From Nitratiruptor sp. (GTDB lineage Bacteria > Campylobacterota > Campylobacteria > Campylobacterales > Nitratiruptoraceae), in NCBI GenBank assembly GCA_015494595.1, contig WGAX01000094.1, forward strand, positions 1 through 6,975: DNA of 6,975 nucleotides, read 5' to 3'. This document shows, in pieces, positions 1-5,966 of the stretch; position 1 is the first letter of the stretch, and each line of letters starts with the position of its first letter. Under the pieces are notes generated by a model. The model worked only from the letters and a program-made list of their open reading frames with translations. It was not told the origin of the DNA and made no database searches. Made by a program: the position numbers and the translations under genes.

Positions 1-892
1 ACTCCTCAATAATCTCTTTGGTTGCATCTTGGGTTTGCAGGAGCGTTTTTGCCTCTTCAAAAAGTCCCATTTGGATATAAGCATCAAGCAGTTTTTGTAG
101 TGTTGTTTGATTGTGGAATGTAAGCAGGGCATTTCTATAAAATTTTGTAGCATTAAAAAAGTCATAATATTTAGCTAATCGATCGCCAATGAGTGTATTG
201 GCAGTGGCTAAAGCGATATTCTCTTGGGACCAATCAAGAGCGTTAAATATTTGTTGGAGGGGATAGATTTTAATAAGGTCTCGTATAAGTAAAGAGCGAT
301 AGGAGGTATCCAAAAAGTTTTCTGTAAGATGGTGGTTGATAAAGCTAAGCTCAGAGAGTTTTAGGCGTAATTGATGGAGATTTTTATAGATAAAAGCATA
401 CCAGGTATGCTCTCCATATTGAGGCTCAAAGCCTCCAAGAGTTTGTATTTTCTCTTTTTTTATCACGACTGCCCATTGAGGTAGATGATCTTCAATGGCT
501 AAGGATGGTAGCAGTTGCATCTCTTGTTGATACCAATCCTCGTAATTTTTGATCTGCTCCTCTTGATTGACTATAAAGACTTCATTAGGGTAGATAATAT
601 CTGCATCGGGATACTCTTCTACCATATCTGAAAACTCCTCAAGACTCTCCTCTTCCAATTCAATATTGCCATGAAGAAAGCAGATATATTTACTTTGTGC
701 CTCTTGTAAAGCTCTGTTTCTGCAATATACCTCATTTTTGGTTTCTATAGTAAGCTGTTTGGCTTGAGGAATAGAGTGGGTACCGCAATAGAGTATTTCT
801 GCTATATAGTTGCTATTTTCTTCTATGCTTTGTAGAGTTTTTTCTATGGTAGGCTGTGTGGTATCGACAATGCATACAGAAAATTTTGGCAT
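1..892 (-). CDS. GT2-like glycosyltransferase with TPR-like C-terminal part (partial, C-terminus beyond window edge)
   Basis: An open frame on the minus strand starts with ATG at 892-890 and stays open for 297 codons to the window edge, so the C-terminus and stop are missing. An SD-like AAAGGAA lies 5 bases upstream. The N-terminus (MPKFSVCIVD) and a GGF motif near residues 153-155 resemble a GT-A fold family 2 glycosyltransferase. Residues from about 225 to 290 form paired helices of TPR type, for example AYIQMGLFEEAKTLL at about 271-285. No signal peptide or membrane segment is apparent, so it is probably cytoplasmic. The expected DxD metal-binding site is absent: the position after the hydrophobic strand (ICFL) reads HGNIEL at about 74-79. 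The usual 'VDDGSTD' position reads LYCGTH. Catalysis is therefore doubtful, or it uses different residues. It is divergently transcribed from the glycan operon. A role in flagellin or surface glycosylation is inferred from context. Confidence 0.8.
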   Translation of the reverse strand, partial: MPKFSVCIVDTTQPTIEKTLQSIEENSNYIAEILYCGTHSIPQAKQLTIETKNEVYCRNRALQEAQSKYICFLHGNIELEEESLEEFSDMVEEYPDADIIYPNEVFIVNQEEQIKNYEDWYQQEMQLLPSLAIEDHLPQWAVVIKKEKIQTLGGFEPQYGEHTWYAFIYKNLHQLRLKLSELSFINHHLTENFLDTSYRSLLIRDLIKIYPLQQIFNALDWSQENIALATANTLIGDRLAKYYDFFNATKFYRNALLTFHNQTTLQKLLDAYIQMGLFEEAKTLLQTQDATKEIIEE

Positions 893-913
893 ATCTGTTC
901 CTTTTTTGCAATT

Positions 914-927
914 ATTTTAGCTAAAAT
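914..927. promoter_or_regulatory. Palindromic divergent promoter: back-to-back -10 boxes
   Basis: The perfect 14-base palindrome ATTTTAGCTAAAAT places a TAAAAT hexamer on the plus strand (922-927) and an identical one on the minus strand (919-914). Expected start sites are about 934 for the plus operon (leader of about 28 bases) and about 907 for the minus gene (leader of about 15 bases that still contains its SD). No -35 box is convincing on either strand, which is normal for Campylobacterota sigma-70 promoters. The palindrome could instead, or also, be an operator. The promoter assignment is by eye. Confidence 0.5.
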
Positions 928-961
928 GAGGCGAGAAGCAAAATAGAAAAGAGAGTAAGAG

Positions 962-2095
962 ATGAAAAAAGCTCTTTTGGTTTTTGGAACGCGTCCAGAG
1001 GCTATTAAGATGGCTCCTGTTATTAAGGAGTTGCAAAAGCGTAAAAATATATCTACAAAAGTTTGTGTAACCGCTCAGCATCGTCAAATGCTTGACCAGG
1101 TGCTAAGAGTATTTGAGATAGAGCCAGATTATGATCTTGATATTATGAGAAAAGATCAAGACCTGCATACATTGAGTGCAGATATAATAGTAAAAATGCG
1201 TGATGTTTTGATACAAGAAAGACCCGATATTGTACTGGTACATGGAGATACCACTACTACATTTGCTACAAGTTTAGCTAGCTTTTATCAAAAAATTTCA
1301 GTTGGGCACATTGAAGCTGGATTGAGAACTCGTAACCTCTATGCCCCTTGGCCAGAGGAGGCAAATAGAAGGCTTACCGCTGTGCTTGCTGCATACCACT
1401 TTGCTCCAACCCAAAAAGCCAAAGAGAATCTTTTACAAGAGGGGATTGAGAAGAAGAGAGTTATAGTTACAGGCAATAGTGTCATAGACGCCTTATTGAT
1501 GGTTGCAAAAAAGATTGAAAGTGATGTTTTATTGCAAAGCAGGCTGAAAAAAGATATTCAAAAAAGAGGGTATCCTTTTAAAAATGGGCAGATAATCTTA
1601 ATTACAGGGCATAGAAGAGAGAATTTTGGAGAGGGGTTTTTGCATATCTGCAGCGCTATTGCAAAACTAGCCAAAAAATACCGTAATATCGATTTTGTCT
1701 ATCCTGTGCATCTTAATCCAAATGTTAAAGAGCCGGTTTTTACTATTTTAAGCGGAATTGATAATGTCTATTTAATCGAGCCTTTAGAGTATTTGCCATT
1801 TGTGTATTTGATGGGTAAAAGTTATCTTATTTTAACCGATAGTGGGGGTATACAAGAGGAGGCTCCAAGTCTTGGCAAGCCTGTTTTGGTAATGAGAGAG
1901 ACCACAGAGAGGCCGGAGGCTTTGGAGGCTGGCACGGTGGCGTTGGTAGGAAGAGATGAGCAAAAGATTATACAAAAAGTGAGTACCTTAATTGAGGATA
2001 AGAGAGAGTATGAGAAAATGGCAAGGGCTATAAATCCTTATGGAGATGGCAAGGCGAGTCAACGAATAGCCGATTTTTTAGAGCGAGTGGAATGA
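962..2095 (+). CDS. wecB: UDP-N-acetylglucosamine 2-epimerase (non-hydrolysing)
   Basis: Interconverts UDP-GlcNAc and UDP-ManNAc in the cytoplasm, supplying ManNAc for surface glycans (WecB in enterobacterial common antigen, MnaA in teichoic acid linkage units). The 377-residue length matches the family (about 375). Visible motifs are GTRPEAIKMAPV at residues 9-20, TAQHRQMLDQ at 37-46, HGDTTTT from 94 with the key Asp at 96, HIEAGLRT from 116, PWPEEANRR near 130, GHRRENFGEG from 216 and DSGGIQEEAPSLGKP from 293. The TAQHRQ motif and its glutamines form the allosteric UDP-GlcNAc site in non-hydrolysing enzymes, so a NeuC-like hydrolysing enzyme is unlikely. It is the first gene of a five-gene run and overlaps the next by 4 bases. 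The ATG was chosen because the conserved beta-strand ALLVFGTRPE begins at residue 4. The SD is weak (purine-rich GAGAGTAAGAG). Confidence 0.96.
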   Translation: MKKALLVFGTRPEAIKMAPVIKELQKRKNISTKVCVTAQHRQMLDQVLRVFEIEPDYDLDIMRKDQDLHTLSADIIVKMRDVLIQERPDIVLVHGDTTTTFATSLASFYQKISVGHIEAGLRTRNLYAPWPEEANRRLTAVLAAYHFAPTQKAKENLLQEGIEKKRVIVTGNSVIDALLMVAKKIESDVLLQSRLKKDIQKRGYPFKNGQIILITGHRRENFGEGFLHICSAIAKLAKKYRNIDFVYPVHLNPNVKEPVFTILSGIDNVYLIEPLEYLPFVYLMGKSYLILTDSGGIQEEAPSLGKPVLVMRETTERPEALEAGTVALVGRDEQKIIQKVSTLIEDKREYEKMARAINPYGDGKASQRIADFLERVE

Positions 2096-2550
2096 GAAGA
2101 GTATTAACATACGGTACATTTGACCTGTTTCATATAGGCCATTTAAATCTTTTGAAACGGGCAAAGGAGCTAGGAGATTATCTTATTGTTGGAGTCTCTA
2201 CTGATGAGTTTAATGAGATAAAGGGTAAAATTTCCATTATTCCATATAAGGAGAGGCGAGCAATCATTGAAGCAATACAGTATGTTGATAAAGTTATTGC
2301 TGAAGATTCATGGGAGCAAAAGATAGAGGATATTAAGAAGCATAAGGTAGATATATTGGTAATGGGAGAGGATTGGAGAGGTAAGTTTGATCATCTCTGT
2401 AGCTATTGTGAAGTTGTGTATCTACCTCGCACAAAAAATATCTCATCAACCAAATTGAAAAATAAGCTAAAGTATCTATTGGATATAGATATTGATAAAG
2501 TTCAAGAGGCTATTGGAGTATTGAAAAAAATTGTGGATGAGTTTCGATGA
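2092..2550 (+). CDS. tagD: Glycerol-3-phosphate cytidylyltransferase (TagD/Gct family)
   Basis: Makes CDP-glycerol from CTP and sn-glycerol 3-phosphate, the activated donor for glycerol phosphate transfer. The protein follows the TagD pattern closely: YGTFDLFHIGH at residues 7-17 contains the nucleotidyltransferase HxGH signature (14-17), STDEFN follows at about 36-41, VMGEDWRGKFD lies near residue 90-100, and RTKNISSTKLK from 113 matches the RTxxISTT signature. It is 152 residues against about 130 for Bacillus TagD; the extra stretch is a charged C-terminal helix-like tail from about residue 124. It starts inside the end of the epimerase gene (ATGA, 4-base overlap) and overlaps the next gene the same way, pointing to coupled translation. 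A cytidylyltransferase for another polyol or ethanolamine phosphate is possible, but the motif match and the TagB/F-like neighbour favour glycerol. Confidence 0.92.
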   Translation: MRRVLTYGTFDLFHIGHLNLLKRAKELGDYLIVGVSTDEFNEIKGKISIIPYKERRAIIEAIQYVDKVIAEDSWEQKIEDIKKHKVDILVMGEDWRGKFDHLCSYCEVVYLPRTKNISSTKLKNKLKYLLDIDIDKVQEAIGVLKKIVDEFR

Positions 2551-3659
2551 GAAGGATAGAAAAACTGGTAAAGCGCTATAGCAGACAAGAAATAGATCCT
2601 AATCTTTATCTTTTTGGGACACGCAGTGGGAAATTTAGCGATAATGCAAAATATCTCTTTTTGCACTATCTTCAAAAGGGCAAAAAGGTCTATTTTGTAG
2701 TAAAAGATTTGCAAGAGTATGAGCTTTTAAAAGATAGATTCCCTCTATTGTATCAAAGCGATCTCAATAATATTTCATACTTTTTAAAGGCAAAATACTT
2801 TTTTATTACCCACGATATTGATGATATTTTTCCCTATTGCAATCAAAACACAAAAGTTATCAATCTTTGGCATGGGACACCCCTAAAAAAGATGGGTTTT
2901 GACAGCAGAGTAGATCGAGTTTGGATAGAGGAGTTTGTCAAAAATAAGCAGCCTCTTCCTTGGCAACGATGGGATAAGTTTTGCATAGCTCATGAAAATA
3001 TTCAAAAAGCTTTTACAAGCTGTTGCCATTTTAAGCCAAAGCAGATGATAGTTACTGGTCTTCCTCGCAATGATATTTTATATCAGTATAGAGATAACAG
3101 CAGTGCTCTGACTGCATTAAAAAAATCTATTATCAAGAAAGAGTTTGCAAAAGTTGTCCTTTATGCTCCTACATTTAGAGATACTCTTCAGGATGATAAT
3201 GAGACTTATGTACAGATGATTAAAGAGTTTGTCAAAGCATTTAGCAAGAACTATCCAGACTATCTTTTACTTTTGCGTTTTCATCCACTTACCTCCTTTA
3301 GTATAGAGGGAGCGTATAGGAATGTTATGGATGTTAGTAGCTATAGTGATGTACAGGAGCTTCTTTTAATCAGTGATATACTTATATCTGACTACTCATC
3401 AATTATTTTTGATTACTCTATTTTGCAAAGGCCTATTTTGCTGTTTCCTTACGATTTACAAAAGTATAAAGAGATAAGAGGATTATATTTTGATTATTAT
3501 GAGCTTTTTAGCAATTTTGGTATTTTTGAGCAGCTAGAAGGAGTAATTAAGCATATAGCAAAAGCTGATAATTTTATCGATAGAGAGTTTCACACAAGGT
3601 TTAATCTACCCAATGCCTGTAAAAATATAGAGCAATCCCTACTAAAGGAAGAGATGTGA
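2547..3659 (+). CDS. CDP-glycerol glycerophosphotransferase (TagB/TagF family)
   Basis: Transfers glycerol phosphate from CDP-glycerol to a lipid-linked sugar or to a growing poly(glycerol phosphate) chain. At 370 residues it has the size of the single-domain primase TagB, not the longer polymerase TagF. Family motifs are present in order: NLWHGTPLKKMGFD with the conserved His at 109, VTGLPRNDIL from 169, LYAPTFRD from 205, LLRFHP with the second conserved His at 246, and ILISDYSSIIFDYS with Asp at 282. There is no signal peptide or obvious membrane span; relatives bind the inner face of the membrane peripherally. It follows the CDP-glycerol synthase with a 4-base overlap, which makes glycerol phosphate the likely substrate. 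A CDP-ribitol or other polyol phosphate donor is less likely. The natural acceptor, such as undecaprenyl-linked ManNAc-GlcNAc, capsule or a flagellin glycan, cannot be read from the sequence. Confidence 0.9.
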   Translation: MRRIEKLVKRYSRQEIDPNLYLFGTRSGKFSDNAKYLFLHYLQKGKKVYFVVKDLQEYELLKDRFPLLYQSDLNNISYFLKAKYFFITHDIDDIFPYCNQNTKVINLWHGTPLKKMGFDSRVDRVWIEEFVKNKQPLPWQRWDKFCIAHENIQKAFTSCCHFKPKQMIVTGLPRNDILYQYRDNSSALTALKKSIIKKEFAKVVLYAPTFRDTLQDDNETYVQMIKEFVKAFSKNYPDYLLLLRFHPLTSFSIEGAYRNVMDVSSYSDVQELLLISDILISDYSSIIFDYSILQRPILLFPYDLQKYKEIRGLYFDYYELFSNFGIFEQLEGVIKHIAKADNFIDREFHTRFNLPNACKNIEQSLLKEEM

Positions 3660-4468
3660 AAGTACTTGTCGCTTCTCCTATTAAGCAAAAACCTGCAATC
3701 TTAGAGGAGTTTCTCTTTTTTCTCTCAAGAGTGAATAAAGAGGGAATAGAGGTAAAATATTACTTTATTGATGATAATGATAATATGAAAAGTAAGAAGC
3801 TTTTGAAGGTGTTTTTTAAACAAAATAGAGAAGATGTTATTCTAAAGCAGGGGATTTCAAGTGATAGGTATATTTGCGATGAGTATACCCATCGCTGGAA
3901 TGACGCTTTGGTATGGAAAGTTGCACGATATAAAAATGAGATGATAGCCTATGCTAAAGAGAATAAGTATGATTATATTTTCTTTATCGATTCCGATCTC
4001 TTAATCCACCCTGATACTATTCTTCATCTTATAGATACAAAGAAAGATATTATTAGTGAAATCTTTTGGACTAAGTGGACGCCAGACTCTCCTGAGCTTC
4101 CTCAGGTGTGGCAAGGAGATGAGTATGATCTGTTTCCACCTGAAGTGAAGAGAGCAAATGATGAGGTAAAGCAGTTAGAGAGTTTGCGTTTTTTGAAACG
4201 ATTGAAAAAGCCGGGAATTTATAGGGTAGGGGGACTGGGAGCCTGTACTTTAATATCGTTGCATGCTCTCAAAAAGGGGCTCTCTTTTGAGAGGATCTAC
4301 AATCTGAGCTTTTGGGGGGAGGATAGGCACTTTTGTGTGCGTGCAGTGGCTTTGGGTTTTGAGCTTTTTGTAGATACGCACTATCCAGCATTGCATCTTT
4401 ATAGAGATGAGGATTTAGAGAAAGTAGAGGAGTATAAAAAGAAGTGTTTTGGTGAGATGGTGGTATGA
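3656..4468 (+). CDS. GT-A-type glycosyltransferase, family not assigned
   Basis: Probable cytoplasmic nucleotide-sugar glycosyltransferase of 270 residues; donor and acceptor are unknown. It begins with GTG at 3656, in a GTGA overlap with the preceding stop, and has AAGGAAG 4 bases upstream. The N-terminus MKVLVASPIKQKP is a typical first strand of the fold. YIFFIDSDLLIHPDTI carries a DxD-type metal site, Asp-Ser-Asp, at residues 112-114. GGLGACTL at 192-199 and WGEDRHFC at 220-227 resemble the acceptor-loop and catalytic 'ED' regions of GT-A enzymes. The stretch ARYKNEMIAYA before the DSD recalls the arrangement in Anp1-like (GT62-type) transferases, but that is only a resemblance. Position in the operon suggests it adds a sugar to the same glycan that receives glycerol phosphate. 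Confidence 0.78.
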   Translation: MKVLVASPIKQKPAILEEFLFFLSRVNKEGIEVKYYFIDDNDNMKSKKLLKVFFKQNREDVILKQGISSDRYICDEYTHRWNDALVWKVARYKNEMIAYAKENKYDYIFFIDSDLLIHPDTILHLIDTKKDIISEIFWTKWTPDSPELPQVWQGDEYDLFPPEVKRANDEVKQLESLRFLKRLKKPGIYRVGGLGACTLISLHALKKGLSFERIYNLSFWGEDRHFCVRAVALGFELFVDTHYPALHLYRDEDLEKVEEYKKKCFGEMVV

Positions 4469-5919
4469 AGCTATCTGCAGCCCTTATTATGAAAAATGAG
4501 GAGGAGCATCTTCCAAGGCTTCTAAAAAGTCTCCAAGGTAAGTTTGATGAGATCGTAGTGGTAGATACTGGCTCAACTGATCGAAGTATTGAGATAGCAA
4601 AAGAGTATGGGTGCAGGGTTTATGAAAAGGAGTGGAATGGTTTTGCAGATGCAAGAAACTATGCGATAAGTAAATGTACAGGAGATTGGATATGGCACTT
4701 TGATGCCGATTTTGAGCTAGAAGATGAGGAGTTTCGCAAATTTTTACCATATGCTGCCAAGTTTTATCAAGATGATTCTATTAATGCATTTACAATCTAT
4801 GTGCGCAATTTCAACGGATTGGGGATTTTAAGTGGTGTCTCTTCGCAGACTTTTATTCATAAAAACTCTTCTTATGTTTATTGGCAGGGGAATATTCACG
4901 AAACGCTTAATATCCAAGAATCCCTTTTGATACCAGTCTATATCAACCATTATGGATACCAGCATTTAGAAATTCTTTATCAAAAGGCTTGGCGCAATTT
5001 GGAGCTTATCAAAAAAGATATACTCCTTGCGCGCCAAAAGAATAGCAAGGAAGAGCTGATAAAAAAGCTTTTTTATCTTTTTCAAAGTTATGGAGTAATA
5101 GCACTTTATAAACAGCAGTTAGATGAGCCTTTTGAAGAGTATATACAAGAGTTTATGAAACTTCGAGAGGAGTTTAAAGAGCATAGAGCCTTAACATTTT
5201 TTGCTTACTATACGCTACTTTACATTGCACATATTTTTGTGGTTCTTCATAAAGAGGAGCTTGCTAAAAACTATTTGCAAAAAGCGATAGAGGAAGGGTA
5301 TGAGCATCCCGATATTCTTTTTAATTTTGCAAAGCTTCTTTATAACGGAGGTAAAAAAAAAGAGGCAAAAGAGTATTTTATAAGATGTTTAGAGCGGGTA
5401 AGCGATTTTGAAAAGAATCAAACAGAGGATGGTGTTGTAGACAATATCGATAGAATTTGGGACTTTATTGAGCACGAGAGTCTTAAACTTTTTGGAGCAG
5501 AGGATATAGAGACTCTCTATCAGATATGGAAAAAAAGGAGATCTGCCTATTTTGCAGTTGTACTCGTAGAGCTGATACAAAAGTATCAGCCGCAAAAACT
5601 TGAGCGTTTTGTAAAAAAGATAGAAAAGGTATATAGTACTCATGAGAGAGTGTTACTCTATCTTCTGAAGACTCAATTAGGTGATAGATTGCAATTGGCC
5701 AAAAAGATAGTGGAGCTTAATCCTAAAAATTTTAATGCGAATAAAATTTTGGGTATTTACTTTTGGAAGCTGCAGGAGTATAAACAGGCTTTACACTACT
5801 TTATCAATATTCCTCCTTTTGTAGATATGAGTGATATTTTGCCTCAGTTTATTGAGAGTTTGAGAGCCTGTGGATTTGAGAAAGAGGCAAAAAAATTGCA
5901 AGAAAAGCTAAAAAAATAG
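4465..5919 (+). CDS. GT2 glycosyltransferase with C-terminal TPR-like repeats
   Basis: A 484-residue, probably cytoplasmic, two-part enzyme. The N-terminal GT2 domain (about 1-160) shows AALIMKNEEEHLPRLL, VVVDTGSTDRS with the nucleotide-binding Asp at 34, FADARNYAIS, a DxD site (DAD, residues 80-82) and the WQGNIHE motif at 140-146. The latter is typical of GT2 proteins that carry TPRs. From about residue 190 the protein is helical with TPR-like pairs, clearest near 260-310 (ENYLQKAIEEG-type helices, then YNGGKKKEAKEYFIRCLE) and near 415-484. Bacterial GT2-TPR proteins include protein glycosyltransferases and are common beside flagellin genes, so direct or processive glycosylation of flagellin is a reasonable inference, not proven. 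The gene starts in a 4-base ATGA overlap and ends 47 bases before flagellin. It contains an A9 tract (5353-5361) and two perfect inverted repeats. Confidence 0.88.
   Translation: MKLSAALIMKNEEEHLPRLLKSLQGKFDEIVVVDTGSTDRSIEIAKEYGCRVYEKEWNGFADARNYAISKCTGDWIWHFDADFELEDEEFRKFLPYAAKFYQDDSINAFTIYVRNFNGLGILSGVSSQTFIHKNSSYVYWQGNIHETLNIQESLLIPVYINHYGYQHLEILYQKAWRNLELIKKDILLARQKNSKEELIKKLFYLFQSYGVIALYKQQLDEPFEEYIQEFMKLREEFKEHRALTFFAYYTLLYIAHIFVVLHKEELAKNYLQKAIEEGYEHPDILFNFAKLLYNGGKKKEAKEYFIRCLERVSDFEKNQTEDGVVDNIDRIWDFIEHESLKLFGAEDIETLYQIWKKRRSAYFAVVLVELIQKYQPQKLERFVKKIEKVYSTHERVLLYLLKTQLGDRLQLAKKIVELNPKNFNANKILGIYFWKLQEYKQALHYFINIPPFVDMSDILPQFIESLRACGFEKEAKKLQEKLKK
5058..5077. repeat. 20-base perfect palindrome within the GT2-TPR gene
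   Basis: The two halves GATAAAAAAG and CTTTTTTATC are exact reverse complements with no spacer. It lies in coding sequence and is followed by a short T-run. The stem is nearly all A-T, so a functional RNA structure is uncertain; the sequence itself is certain. Confidence 0.5.
5571..5590 (+). repeat. Perfect 8-bp inverted repeat with AAAA loop inside the GT2-TPR gene
   Basis: GCTGATAC at 5571-5578 and GTATCAGC at 5583-5590 are exact reverse complements separated by four A residues. The RNA would form a compact hairpin. No U-run follows, so it is not an intrinsic terminator. Function, if any, is unknown. Confidence 0.5.
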
Positions 5920-5935
5920 CGTAACCTCCCGACAA
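5909..5935 (+). promoter_or_regulatory. Sigma-28 (FliA)-type promoter of the flagellin gene
   Basis: TAAA at 5909-5912 is followed after exactly 15 bases by CCCGACAA at 5928-5935. This compares with the sigma-28 pattern TAAA-N15-GCCGATAA, with two mismatches in the -10 element. The -35 part lies within the last codons of the upstream glycosyltransferase. Transcription would start near 5942, giving a leader of about 25 bases. Late flagellin genes are typical sigma-28 targets. Reading is by eye; no sigma-54 (GG-N10-GC) pattern was found in this gap. Confidence 0.6.
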
Positions 5936-5962
5936 TAAAGGCGTAAAAAAATTCAGGAGGTT
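5923..5962 (+). promoter_or_regulatory. Inverted repeat pairing the flagellin Shine-Dalgarno with an upstream anti-SD
   Basis: AACCTCC at 5923-5929 is the exact reverse complement of GGAGGTT at 5956-5962, which contains most of the strong flagellin SD (AGGAGG, 5955-5960, 6 bases before the ATG). The loop would be 26 bases. The upstream arm overlaps the sigma-28 -10 element, so it is present only in RNA reading through from the upstream operon, not in RNA started at the sigma-28 promoter. Confidence 0.45.
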
Positions 5963-5966
5963 CATT

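Noticed and set aside
2502..2714. Minus-strand open frame of 70 codons across the 2092/2547 gene junction
   Set aside because: It lies antisense to two well supported genes, has no recognisable motif and looks like a shadow of the coding strand.
4487..4750. Minus-strand open frame of 87 codons within the GT2 domain region
   Set aside because: It is antisense to a region with clear GT2 motifs and has no domain of its own.
4989..5037. Inverted repeat TTGGCGC / GCGCCAA in the GT2-TPR gene
   Set aside because: Seven base pairs with a 35-base loop inside coding sequence is weak and easily due to chance.
5389..5643. Minus-strand open frame of 84 codons with hydrophobic residues
   Set aside because: It is antisense to the TPR region; the hydrophobic look follows from the complement of Lys/Glu-rich codons.
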